Shown here in pieces: positions 34,001 to 45,124 of a DNA stretch of 64,000 nucleotides. This stretch comes from Valencia hispanica. Lineage: Eukaryota > Chordata > Actinopteri > Cyprinodontiformes > Valenciidae. The DNA lies in NCBI GenBank assembly GCA_963556495.2, contig OY747704.1:5554001-5618000 (forward strand), given 5' to 3'. The notes under the pieces were generated by a model. That model did no database searches and was not told the origin of the DNA. It was given only the letters and a program-made list of their open reading frames with translations. How positions within the stretch are numbered: the stretch's first letter is position 1; each line of letters starts with the position of its first letter. Made by a program: the position numbers and the translations under genes.

Positions 34001-37000
34001 TCCGATCCCGCGCAACGCAGGGCGCCGAGACCAGGCATCCAACGAGGGCCAGGGCTGGTCCAACCCGCCAATGAACCGGCCACGCACGGTGCGCACAGAA
34101 CAGGTGATCAAACGAGCAGAGACGCCGGATCCGCATCCCGCCGAGCCACCGAGCAGGCACCACCCAACAATCCCAAACCTGGCACCTCTAAAAGAGGTGC
34201 CCCAACCAACCAAAGGAAGATATCGGCCCAGCGCATCGGCCGACCGACACACCGCCCCCCCCAGGCCCGGCCAGGCACGCACCAGGTCCGAACCGGATTG
34301 ACCACCGATGCACCGGCAGGCAGGGACCCCTGTCACCGGTGGGGAGTGACGGAGGGGAAATTGGCCCCCCATTAAGTGTAAGGCCTGAGGTGCGCCAGGC
34401 GAGGGGGCAGACCAAGATCCAACCTGACAGGTAGACAAAGACATACAGACACAGTCATACGTTCCCTCCCTCTTAAACCCATTCATTCTCACTGAATCAC
34501 CAAGACACCCAAAAAAATGACGCTGTACCCTCACTCACACACCCCATGCACACTTTATGCTCCCAGGTCCAGGTACCGATGCCCCAGTAGAGCCACCAGC
34601 CCCCGGACCCGGGAGGTGGACCCCCTACCTTCTAGGACGGAGACAAGCAGACCGCCAAGGGCCCCACAGTGGCAAAGCAGCCCGACAGCCCAGGACCCCG
34701 ACCAGACCGCATCTCCTCCTCCGGACCCCAACCCCTGATGGCCCGTACCGAACAGGGGTGTGAAAAGACCCCTAGCCTCCATCCTCCCGCTCGAGTATGG
34801 TGTTGATGCGTGTTGTTATAATGTGCATTTAAAACAGAGGGGTGGGATGTGGGGAAGGCAGCCACACATCCCCCAACCCCCACCCCGAGCCCTCAGTGTC
34901 TATATGTGGTTTAACAGTGGGCACCGGCACCAGAGGTGAAGCTGATTGTACCGCTCCCCCTCTGGATGCCGAAAAGTGTGCCCACCCCAAAGTCCCTACA
35001 TATGTGTCGTGTGAGAATGTTATAAGTGGGAGTGTCTAAGTTGTATATTAAAATTGGGACCCAGGACACCACGGGATAGCGAGGAGGGAAGCCCATCCTC
35101 GCACCCCAGTGATGTGCCCATGCCCCAAGACCCTATATGAGTGGTAAAGTGATGGAGCGGGTGGACAGAGGTGTCCAGGGATGGGGAGGGAAGGACTGGG
35201 AGACAAAATGTCTTCCCAGGGAGCCAGCTCCCCCACTGACCCCATTCTTTAAAAAGCATATAATGTTTTTTCCTGGATGTTTACATTACTTACTTACAGT
35301 TAAAGTGTACCTATGATGAAAATTACAGACTTCTCATCTTTTTAAGTGGGAAAACTTGCACAGTCGGTGGCTGCCAAATACATTTTTGCCCTACTGTGTA
35401 TCACCAACGTACAGTTAATGGTCTGAGATTAGATGAGGTGATAGGATTAATACATTCTTTGGATGTATGTGATAGGCCAATAAACACTATTGCAAAGTTG
35501 TGAATGTCAGGGAAAACGTTCATGGTATCATTATTATTTTATTTCTTTACAAATAAAAATCTGAAAAGTGTGGCAAGTCCAAATCGTTTGGAGTAGGTCT
35601 CTACCAGCTCTGCACATTAAAACAAACAGAATTTTTTGTTTATCTTCTTTGTCATTTTGATTTTCTTTGTCTGTAAACAAATAGGTCTGGACCTTGACTG
35701 GGCCAATCCAACATATGAACATGTTTTCATCTAAATCAGTCCACTGTAGTTCTGACTGACTGTACGTTTAGGTCTGTTGAGCTGCTGAAGGTGAACCTCT
35801 GTCCCAGTCTCAACTCTTAAGCAGTTTTTAAAAGGTTTTCCAGAATTGTTGTGTATTTCGCTCCCTCTATCATCCAATCAAATCTGACCAGCTTCTCCGG
35901 TCTTGGTAAAGATAGTGATCTTGCCGCATAATGCCTCCACCACCATGTTTTACATTGGAGATGGCATTTAGGGCAAAAGACTTATATTTGCTCTCATCTA
36001 ACCAAATCACCTCCTTCCAGATGCTTGCTGCGCCTGCTACATGGCTTTTGGTGAACAGGAAATGGGGCTGCTTATAGCTTTCGTTCTATGACGGCTTAAT
36101 TTTTGCCATCTTTCCATAGCGACCAGACTTATAGATTGCCAAACTAATACCTGAGCTCTCCACAGGCATAGTTGCTCCAGGCAAAAAAAGTTGATGTTAC
36201 ATTTCAGTGTTCTTCTATTGTAATGAACACAAACAGGAAGTGTCACTAATAAAGATCTGTTTTAACAGATAAATCTCCAAACCAAATAGAACGTGTCTTC
36301 TTGTGACTTACAACATCCTGTTGCCTCGACTTAAAACAAATCTATCTCATAACATGGCTGCAACCTCTTAAAGACAGAATGTATGTCAGTCTGTAGAAAA
36401 GCAGACATTTGTGGCTCAGGATTTTCTCATTCCGACTTTAATTAACCATGGGGTTTTCCATCCGTATGCCAACAAATTTAATCAAAGCAAACTTTATGAA
36501 AATCTAAGGTGTAACATGATTTTTATTGATTACATGATTAGAAGTGTTTATCTTATGTTTACACAAAGTACCGCAGCAATTTCCTAATTTTGTGAACCTG
36601 CTCACACATGTAGCAATAAAACCGTTCTGATTGTGATTCTGTTATGATATCAGTCAGTCAGAGATCAGATCATCCTCCATGGGTTGATTCTGGTTGATGA
36701 ATCTAACACGGAAAAATCCGATTTTATCTACTGCTGAACACAGCAAAAAGCAAACAGAAGAATGTATTTGATCCACAATAAAATAGCTTTATATTGAATC
36801 TAAATAATAATTATAAACAAAATCTGGTGGGAAAAATGTGTTTAAAATGAATTTAGAATATGTACACTAATAATTCTGAAAAACTGTATGTATTAAATAA
36901 AAACCATGCTGCTTTTATAGTGTTTAACACAGTTTCAGATGAAGAAATCTTCCTTCTTTTTATTCCAGTTGTTGCATTTTTCTATGTTTAGTCTGAGGAT

Positions 37001-40000
37001 TAACAACTGAAGCTGCAATCCTTAGAAGCAGCACAAATAAAATCCCAGATGTTCACGTTTAACTTTAAACTTAGCATTGACTTTGTGTCTTACTTCTTAG
37101 CATGCAGTGACATTTCTAAATACTAACTTCTGTTTTTCCTTAACTTTGGTTACCAATGAGGAGCCTGCTTTACTCTGCACAACAAAACACTTAGAGAGCA
37201 ACTACCACAAACAGAAAAAAGGAGGCCTCTTTCAAAATAAGTTCTTTGTTTTTTGTTTTTTTTCAAAAATCAAATCAGCACATTGGGATTTACACGCACA
37301 AATAACACCAAACACAAGAGGTTTCAACTGATACAGTCATGGTTACAGATTTATTTGGACCTGCCATTACAAAACATAATTGATAAATCCCAGTTTGAGA
37401 CTAGGCTAGTTTATAAAATAGAAATGATGGTCCCTTTTTTCAGGGGTTCTAAGATCAGATCTAGGAGTGTTGAAGCACCCCTAAAAATAGCCTAGAATCT
37501 CGCCTGAATCAACACATTTATTTGATTTACTAATTAGGTAACTTCTGGCAGCAGTTAGTTGCACTAAATGTTATTTAGGAGTACAAGAGCATAGGAAAAA
37601 TCATGCATCCATTTCTTTCAACTTTACAAGTCTCTCCTATGTTGCGTTGGTTTATTACTAAAAATCCCAATAATAATAGGTATAGTAATGTTTTTTTTAT
37701 ATCACTCATAGCAAATACTAGAAATGTCTATGTTAAAATCATCATCTTCATCACCAAATGACTCTCCCTTCAAAACCTTCTCTGACAAACTCAATGCACA
37801 AGTTAGACTTGGAACCCAGCTAACACCAAGACTTGGACTACACCGGGCCTCTGGGACTAATACCAGATGTATTTCTCGACCACCACAACTGGTAATAACA
37901 GACATTTGATGTAGAAAGGGACCGGATACTATTTCTACACCCATTGTCTCCAGGAATACATCTGGCCATCCTGAAACTAATATTCTGGTGCTTATAACCA
38001 GGAGAAACCATTAAATTAAAACTAAACGCTGTTGTATTTAACCAAATCACAAATTGATTACCTGTCAGAAGGATCGGTTACCCACCAGCAAACCACTGAC
38101 ATTAGCTTTATTAAACATTAGGCCTTTTCCAGGGAAGTTGTTTCTAATTAATGACTTCATCACTGAGTGCAATCTACATGGAAACCTAGTTAGACGTAAA
38201 TAATGTAACATCTACATTGATAGAGTCAACTCCTCCAATTTACAAATTTCTAAGCCAATGCAGGAAACACAGATGGGGCAGAGGCATAGCCAAAAATTTT
38301 CATAACTCAATAAAATTTAAAAAGGTATTTCTGGGCAAATTTGAACTCTTTTCAGTATCTAGCTCTCAAGATAAAAGATCCTACCGGAGCTTTATTTATA
38401 ACTTTATATAAAACGCCAAAACGTAGCACTAATTTCTTTAATGACTTTAGCGACCTTCCATCTGTAATATGTATCGACTATGACCAATTAATCAAAGTGG
38501 GGCATTTCAACGTCCATATTGACAACTGCCAAGATAGACATGCAAAAACATTATTTGACACTCTTCCTGACTTTGGTCGGACTCAGCGTGTCAAACAGCC
38601 AACACACAATCGAGGACACACTCTGGAATTGATTATCAGCTCCTGAACCTCTCAGTCCTGCATCTCAGAGAGATCAACATTTCATTGCAGCATATAACAT
38701 ACTTACCACATATGGTGGTAAGTATGTTGTTACAGTGTCTGAAAGCCTAAAATGCTGATGTGTATTTTTAAAGAGCGTTGCTATGGCTAATTGCATTTAG
38801 CTTGGTAACTATCAGAACCATTTGCATCTTGAGCTGGTTTTCTGACCAGTCAAATGTGATGGCATGATCAGAGTTTCAGTATCTGAGCGAAATGGAATGC
38901 ATATCTCAGTTTGGATTTTAAGGGTTGTGAAGTGTGAAAAGGTGCACACTGCCTAAGCAAGGTTATAACATATAGTTTATGCATTTAAACTTGTTTGAGA
39001 TAATGAATGAATATCTTTCTGTTTGCGTGCAATGCAATGTGGTAAATATAAAATATAAAGAAACTATGAATGTTTAATTTAATATTATTAGGCAATAAAT
39101 TTAAGTATTTATCCACTGGTTGTTTCCATCAAAATCAGCTTTAGTAAAATGTTTTTTTATTATATCTTTTTTAATTCAAGAAAATCACTTAGGTTCAGAA
39201 AAAGCAAAGAGATCAGAAACTTGTTCAATACCTTTCCAACAAGTTTGCCCTTCCGGTTCATGCAGAGGTATAGCCCACTTTCTGCACCTCGTATCCTCAC
39301 TCGACTGCCGAAGGTGTCAGTCTCAACAAACAGGCGAGCTGCAATAAAAGAAGGAGAGAGCTGACAAACTGAAGAAGGTACAACAATAGAAGTAAGTGTA
39401 TTCAGTGTCTGATTGTTGTACAAAGTCTCTGTCAAATAAACCTATTCTATTGTATTCTCCTATGGGATTGTGTCTTCCTACGCTACTGAAAAACAACAGT
39501 TTGACTGAGGTTTTTCTAACACAAGGAATCATTTAAAAAAATACTGTTTCATTTTCAAATTGTTCAGGTAAAGCAAGACTGGCAGTATCTATTTGCAATG
39601 GCCTAAATGACTAATTACTGTATTATATGGGAATGTACTTGAATGCCTTTCCCTGTCATGAGCAGTTCCTGACCATCCTTGTCAAAGAAACTGAGCAGAC
39701 AAACACAAAACAGTTAGGCCAGCAGTTGATTAAACAAATGTTATCTCTGACCATTACTGTCCTGGAAGCAGAATATACACTCTCAATTGACTTTATCCTG
39801 CTGTTAATTATGGCTATTTGGCATTACAGCAGCCTTGTGTATTGTGACTATAGAGACAAAGGACTTTTGCTAATCAGCTGCTAATTTGCCAGACGATGGC
39901 CTTATGGATACAGCAGGGAGGCTAAATTAACATACAGTCCTAAAAAAGAGCCTTTAAAGGGAGGGACAGGCAAAGAGCTGGGTGAAACTGCTAGTTTGGT

Positions 40001-41296
40001 CAGAGGACATTAGTCCCATGCAGAGGCTTTGTCCCAAAAATCTTAAGCTTATCACTTAAGTCCTCAGAGGACACTCCTTGATATTATTATGGTTAAGTGT
40101 CAGCTACCACACCAAGTTCCAACAAGCTCTAAAACTAGAACGTTGAGTTACTGGAACAGTGCTGTCTCGTTTTAGACATGTTTTATGCTTGTCCTAAACT
40201 AAATAACAGGTGAGTAATAAAAAACCAATGGTTCCCAAACCTTTGTTCAGCTTTAAACCTAGAACATACCAGCAGAAGAAACTCATTCGGTTAAGTATGC
40301 AGTACCAACAAGACAATACACAGAGTTAGAATGATGACACAAACAGCATCAACAGCCAATACATAGCTTTGATCTATTTCCAAGTATTGTTTGTTTGCTT
40401 TTCTTACATTTATAGCATAAATATGCCAATATATTGTTGTTATTTCGTTTATGTTCTAAAGAGCACCTCTTGGCCCACACTTGGTGATTTGATTCCCCTC
40501 TGGATTGGATGTCCCATTCATTCCTATTCACCCTAGCCTACCTCTAACGGGGTCTTTGACACATTCTGGACTGTTTCCTCTGATTTACACAACCAAAAAT
40601 AATTCCGATTATTTCACACTGATGTGTCACATCAGTGTTTCAGTGTATATAGCCGACTAATAAACATTTTAATCTTTACACAAAGAGGAAAACATATCAG
40701 TCTGATGGGTGGGAATGTATATTGCAAGTTGTATTAGAAGTATGAGGAGGTCAGCAGGTGTGGGGTCAGTTCTCACCGTACAGATTGCCATCCTCAGCGG
40801 TGGCGCTGACTCTCTTCCCCTGGATCTGGACGTGTTTCCCGCTGGTTCGGCTGTAGAGCTGGTAGACCCGGACCTGCCTGCGGCTGAGCTGCTCCGTCAG
40901 TGCGCCATGCGTCCTCACATACTGGTTAAAATTAGGAGACGAGTGATTCTCCCCCTTTTTTATGCAAAGGGGAAAGATGAAATCCATAATTGTGTCTGTC
41001 TCTAATCTGGGATGCATCAGAGTACTGTTGATTTTGGAACCTTATGATCCTCGGCTTTTTAAATTAAACATCAAACTATTGATATCTGTCCAGCTGTTGT
41101 TACTCTAGCAACTTTATAATTATCTTCAAAAGTTTTAAGCTTTCTCACCTGAGCGTGACACCACAGAACAAAAAAATTAAACGATCTGTGAAAGAGAAAT
41201 TATGGAAAAAAAGTTAGAGAAACTTTACAGCATTAAATAACATTTAGAAACTCAGTAAACTTACATGTAAAAATAACGCTGGTTTATTCCATACAT
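31052..41296 (-). CDS. fgf17: Fibroblast growth factor 17 (FGF8/17/18 subfamily), complete, 5 coding exons
   Basis: Secreted FGF8-subfamily ligand that binds heparan sulfate and FGF receptors to pattern midbrain-hindbrain and other tissues (family knowledge). Exons on the minus strand: 41265-41296, 41149-41185, 40777-40954, 39232-39338, 31052-31339 (642 nt, 213 residues plus TAA; human FGF17 is 216). Exons 1-2 encode a signal peptide starting [11 protein letters not shown] with hydrophobic core FNFFVLW, probably cleaved after HAQ. Exon 3 starts [14 protein letters not shown] and contains [12 protein letters not shown]; exon 4 holds [17 protein letters not shown] and [11 protein letters not shown]; exon 5 holds [35 protein letters not shown], split here as [15 protein letters not shown] and [14 protein letters not shown], and a basic tail. 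[13 protein letters not shown] and SATAEDGN favour FGF17 over FGF8, FGF18 or FGF24. First-exon donor is GTAAGT; the start has purine at -3. The last intron (7.9 kb) is inflated by transposons. Confidence 0.93.
31690..32790 (+). pseudogene. Tc1-like transposase pseudogene
   Basis: In pieces over three frames: [20 protein letters not shown] (first catalytic Asp of DD34E), then [20 protein letters not shown], then [16 protein letters not shown] (second catalytic Asp). The region expected to hold the final Glu is deleted or shifted, and a 12-nt tandem repeat (AGTCTAGCGACA, near 32635-32660) interrupts it. Not functional. Confidence 0.8.
32863..35242 (-). mobile_element. GC-rich poly(A)-tailed retroposon-like insertion
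   Basis: The insertion is flanked by direct repeats CATTCTTT (32855-32862 and 35243-35250) and splits a Tc1 copy at a site intact in the Tc1 fragment at 8110-8130. On the minus strand it ends in an A-run of over 20 (32863-32883) preceded by AATAAA about 135 nt before it (33018-33023). 33590-34760 is very GC- and CpG-rich. Open frames run through the GC-rich part on both strands (longest 287 codons, minus, 33671-34534), as expected from composition, and none resembles reverse transcriptase or any protein I know. The family is not recognised by me; similar text occurs in other teleost sequences (recollection). Confidence 0.75.
35540..36260 (-). pseudogene. Tc1-like transposase relic
   Basis: Plus-strand GACTGGGCCAATCCAACATA, GCATAATGCCTCCACCACCA and TGCCATCTTTCCATAGCGAC are complements of Tc1 transposase landmarks. 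No intact frame. It sits in fgf17 intron 4. Confidence 0.6.
36261..37690. other. fgf17 intron 4, nothing recognised
   Basis: AT-rich sequence with short unsupported frames only. I see no exon, repeat terminus or conserved-looking block that I can name. Confidence 0.5.
37691..38700 (+). pseudogene. CR1/L2-type LINE endonuclease relic
   Basis: Frames on the plus strand give [20 protein letters not shown] and [15 protein letters not shown], the C-terminal signature of an apurinic endonuclease of CR1/L2-type LINEs. Upstream, [18 protein letters not shown] sequence belongs to the same domain. Several frameshifts. Lies in fgf17 intron 4. Confidence 0.75.
39339..40776. other. fgf17 intron 3
   Basis: No repeat end, exon or RNA gene recognised. 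It contains a short ACTGATGTGTCACATCAGTGT near-palindrome at 40619-40639. Confidence 0.5.
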
Positions 41297-42980
41297 CCTC
41301 CCTCCTTATTTCATCCGATTAATCTAGAGATTCTTGAGGCCGATAAATGCCGCAAGGATGAAGTAAATAAATCCAGTAGCTTCCCAAAAGTGGCATATGC
41401 ACTGTCGATGTCCATCCACACCAATAAAGTATTCCCAAGGCAAAGAAAACAACAAGGATTCCCCGCAAAAATTACCCAAACAAGTGAACCAACACAAATT
41501 CATCGATAGATCCACAGAGCGAATGAAAATCAAGGAATTCCATGATTGGAAGCCTGGTGGAGCTGGATCTGCATCTGGGGAAGAACGTTCAGCTGGAAGC
41601 CGCAGTGCGTCTGCTTGGAATGAATCCAGCTTCTGTCTCACGGGGATCCGGCTGCCCACTGGTGGAATGGTGCAAGGCACAAGTCCCTCCCTGAAGTCTC
41701 TCTGCTTAGGGTGGGCACACCCCAGGGACCCCGATGATCAATTATTACCAAGGCAAACACGACCTGAAACAAATCTAAATGTCACAAGTTCTCAGCATTT
41801 CAACCATTAGGGCCAACATCATGTAGGCTAGTCCGCCCACCCTCTGTCTGATCTGAGCTCTATCTGCTGAAGTGTATTTTAAAGTGAGGAGCATGGTGGG
41901 AGTGGCAGCTGGGTGCAAGCCAAACACCAATGTTCTTTTATCTCCCAACTCATGTAAAATTCATCAAAACAAATCAGCAAACAAAATGACAAAAGGAGCA
42001 GGACAGTGTCCTTCCTCTGTCTCTGAGCAGTAGGCCTGGTTTACCTATTAAAATGGGACCAGGTGAGGTAGAGTTTGTAACACCAGTGTAACATGAAGCT
42101 TCAAATGCCTTCACATCTTGCCCTTCTCATGTTCTCCTGACCTCACCTTCACTGTCAGCCCCGTCCAGAAAGAGCAGTAAAACAGCAGAACGCAGTAGCT
42201 GGGCTTTAAAAACGGAACCTTCTTTGGGTTATTTTGTTAATCCAGTTCAGGGTCCAATATGGGCCGATTCAGCACAGGGTTGGTTAAACAACAGGGTTGG
42301 GTTACGTGTTTGACCCAGGCTAATGGGTTAGGTTTGCTGGCAAAGAAAGTGTTAAAGAGGTCAATGTCTAACATTAAGGCAAGAGTGGGCTAAATGGGAT
42401 GACCATCACTTAGATCAGTGGTTCCCAACCTGGGGTCCGGGACCCGGGTCCCTGGAGATCACATAGGGTCCTCACTTTACCATCTAATCATTCAGGTTCA
42501 GTAAGGTTTAATCAGGCCATTCTATATTTCAAAATGGCGAGGCTCCTTCTACTCTCTTTCTCTAAGACAATAAACAGGGTCACAACATTTGACCCAATGT
42601 AAAACAACCTAACCTTTGTCCCAGTAGCATAAACCCAGCATCCCCTGGACAAGTCGCTGTGTAATTTATTTTCATATCTTTTGCGATTATGTTGATGCAT
42701 AAGGACACAAAGGTGTGGCCCGGATGTGTAATTCTAAGCAAATTGTATTTTTCCCAATTTTTCATTCTTCCATTTAAACTAAGCAGAGCAATCTGTGTCT
42801 CATTTATTAGTCTGACATTTCAAAAATAAAATATTTTTTATAACTCTGACTGGCCTAAAACAGAAAAAGTTGATTCTGATTTACAGTCAGGTAAGTTCAT
42901 GTGTGTTTTTATACAATGCAAACCAGATGTTTACACTGTATGTTTTAAACAACAGCCTTTGTTTGTGAATCTTAATTCTT
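41297..42980. other. fgf17 5' flank, probable 5' UTR and promoter region
   Basis: Sequence next to the start codon is moderately GC-rich at 41500-41760 and gives overlapping open frames (118 codons minus, 137 codons plus) with no recognised product; a transcribed leader is expected here but no start site can be placed. 42415-42470 contains the common GTGGTTCCCAACCTGGGGTC hAT-type repeat phrase. Confidence 0.4.
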
Positions 42981-42999
42981 TTTTTTAAGTTTAATGATT

Positions 43000-43400
43000 G
43001 ATGATGTTTTATGATGAAGCTTAGGTCCTTCAAGGTTTGCAGTGAGATGCTGCAGATCTTCTACAAGTCTGTTGTGGAGAGTGTAATCTCTTCAGTCGTC
43101 ATCTGTTGGGGTAGCAGCATCAGAACCAGGGATTTAAAAAGGCTCAACAACCTGATAAAGAAGGTTCTGGTTCTGTTCTTGGGACGACTGTGGAACATCT
43201 GGAGATGATGATGCAAAGAAAGATTCTTCATAAAATCAATGTCATAAAGTCTCCAATACAGACCGCTACAGGAAATCTTTCCTGCCCACAGCCCATCATC
43301 ATCTTCAACAACTCCTTAAATAATTAATTATATGAGCTATACCAACACTTAATTTCCCTCTGGGATCAATAAAGTATTTTTGAATTTGAATTTGAATTTT
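43000..43400 (+). pseudogene. LINE 3' end with C-terminal coding relic
   Basis: A frame at 43011-43208 reads KLRSFKVCSEMLQIFYKSVV then ISSVVICWGSSIRTRDLKRL, the C-terminal end of a fish LINE polyprotein, followed by a 3' UTR ending TCCCTCTGGGATCAATAAAG and ATTTGAATTTGAATTT. 5' truncated, as usual for LINE copies. Confidence 0.7.
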
Positions 43401-44536
43401 ATAATGTTTCATTTGTCTGAGACACTGACAATCAGATCTTAAAAGAATATGGTAGTAATCAATGTGTTCAAGTTGCCATGTTGTAAAAACCATTGAGATT
43501 TTCCAGTGATTATTTACAACAGTAGCTATCCCTCAGGCTGTGTTAGTGATGAGGTAGCTAGGGCCATGGTGTAGGGCAGAACTGGGTTCTGTGGTGCAAC
43601 ATATGAGGAGAACATGTAGCGTACTAAGGCACCAGGGCATGACGTGGAGCAACAGAAGATTCATGGAGTTGGGTTGAAAGTTGTGGCTTTGGCCATGGTG
43701 TGAGTTTGAGGCTGGCTTTAGGCCATAGCTGTGGCTATTGTGGCAGGGGCTGAGCCATTGCAGTGGTGGTTGCTTTAAAGGAGTTCTTCAACAACATTTT
43801 TTTAACAATTGGAAACTGTTCTTTGAGCCTCTATGTAACATATGAAAACTTGTTTGGGCTGAAAATGGTCCAGGGGCCCTGATTATGACAAATACAACCC
43901 CATAATAAAGGCCTAAAATGGAAAGAGTGGTTTTCCCCGCCCACTCAGCCAGGACATGCATCTTAAATGAGTTGCATGCTGATGGGCTGGTTTACCCTGA
44001 TAGCTCAATGACGCTGCCTGAAGCTAATAGCTCCTTACTAGAAACTAGGTGTGCAGCTGTGGACAGTGTTCTTCAACAGGCTGTTTTGTTGTTTGCCTCT
44101 CGTCCAACAAGGACATGTACAGCAGCTCGGGCTAGTGTTGTTCTACGGTTGACACAACGACGTGGTGCATCACCACCACCAACTTTTATATACTGCCGTC
44201 GTTGAAGTGGGTTGGGACATGTAAATTTAAGGGGTGATGTCTACAGCTCCTATGACGTGTTAGCGCAGCTTTGTCCAGACTGACCTGTTTCTCCACGGCC
44301 TTTACAATATTACAAATGTGCAATGAAAAGCAGATTGTTGAGAACACAGGCTTTTTGGTATAGTACATTTAACAACCCAAGCTGCCTATGTTCTACAACG
44401 ACAAGGTAAATGCGGTTTTGCATTCTAGGACCCCTTAAAAGCAAATGTTTAACAACAGCTTTAAAATATGTGTTTTAAAAAAATCTGATATGTTTCTAGT
44501 CCTTGAATATCGATGACTTTAGTCTGGATGAGATCC
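43401..44536. other. Intergenic, nothing recognised
   Basis: A 95-codon plus-strand frame at 43918-44205 has no recognisable family and a basic, low-complexity end; I treat it as chance. No RNA gene seen. Confidence 0.4.
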
Positions 44537-44539
44537 TAA

Positions 44540-45121
44540 AGCCTAGTTTATACTTCTCCGTCAGCAAGTTTGCACCCACACGTATACTTATTGATGGAGA
44601 CATTTTTCTTTTATACTTGTAATTATTTCATTTTTAAATTTTTGTAAATTTATTTACTTGTATTTATTTATTTTATACAATTTATTTCCTTGTAAACACA
44701 CATCCACTCAAGGAGCAATGGCCGATAGAGATTGACTGAGCTGGAAAGTTCATAAAATACAGTAAAAACACAAGTAAACAAACAAATACAGCGGTCTGTT
44801 ATGTTGTTCTCTATACCTCCTGGTGTTTAAAATCACCAAAAGACCAGATTAGATAAACCTTGCAATAAAAAGCATCTAGTGCCCAAAAGCTACATTGACT
44901 ATTAATTACATCGACTATAGAGCACTGTTCTGGTGAAATGATCTGGGGCTGATGTTGGGCTGACCAATCACAGACGTGCGCTCTCATTGGCACTCTACAG
45001 GTAGTTAAAAAATGAAGCTCTACTCGGTGCGTCCTTGTGTGAGTGACAGAGAGACCTTACGTCGATGGATAATGGCGCTGCGTCTCCGCTCCTCCGCAGA
45101 CAGACAAGTATAAACTAGGCT
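44540..45121. mobile_element. PIF/Harbinger-like non-autonomous element
   Basis: Perfect 16-bp terminal inverted repeats AGCCTAGTTTATACTT at 44540-44555 and, inverted, at 45106-45121, flanked by TAA at 44537-44539 and 45122-45124. A three-base TAA/TTA duplication is typical of Harbinger elements (family knowledge). 582 bp, no transposase frame. Confidence 0.75.
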
Positions 45122-45124
45122 TAA

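Larger units (their letters stand above)
31465..35398 (+). mobile_element. Tc1-like element split by a later insertion
   Basis: Left end CAGCGGGGCAAAAAAGTATT (after TA) and inverted right end CAGTAGGGCAAAAATGTATT at 35377-35396 are followed by the same CCACCAATTGTGCAAG / CCACCGACTGTGCAAG and CCACTTAAAAAGATGAGA sequence. Without the 2.4 kb insertion (32863-35242) the element would be about 1.55 kb, normal for the family. It fills most of fgf17 intron 4. Confidence 0.85.

Noticed and set aside
33671..34534. 287-codon minus-strand open frame, plus several overlapping frames of 60-130 codons on both strands
   Set aside because: Extreme G+C leaves few stop codons in all frames; the products are Gly/Pro/Arg-rich with no domain, and frames are open on both strands at once.
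37702..37944. Acidic peptide [15 protein letters not shown] on the minus strand, thought of as the missing fkbp15 acidic tail
   Set aside because: It lies on the wrong side of the fkbp15 start (upstream), and the surrounding plus strand is a LINE relic.
41324..41810. 118- and 137-codon frames just upstream of fgf17
   Set aside because: Neither gives a family I know; the fgf17 signal peptide is fully explained by exons at 41265-41296 and 41149-41185, so this is more likely leader or promoter DNA.
43918..44205. 95-codon plus-strand frame
   Set aside because: No homolog recognised, no splice context, composition changes along the frame.
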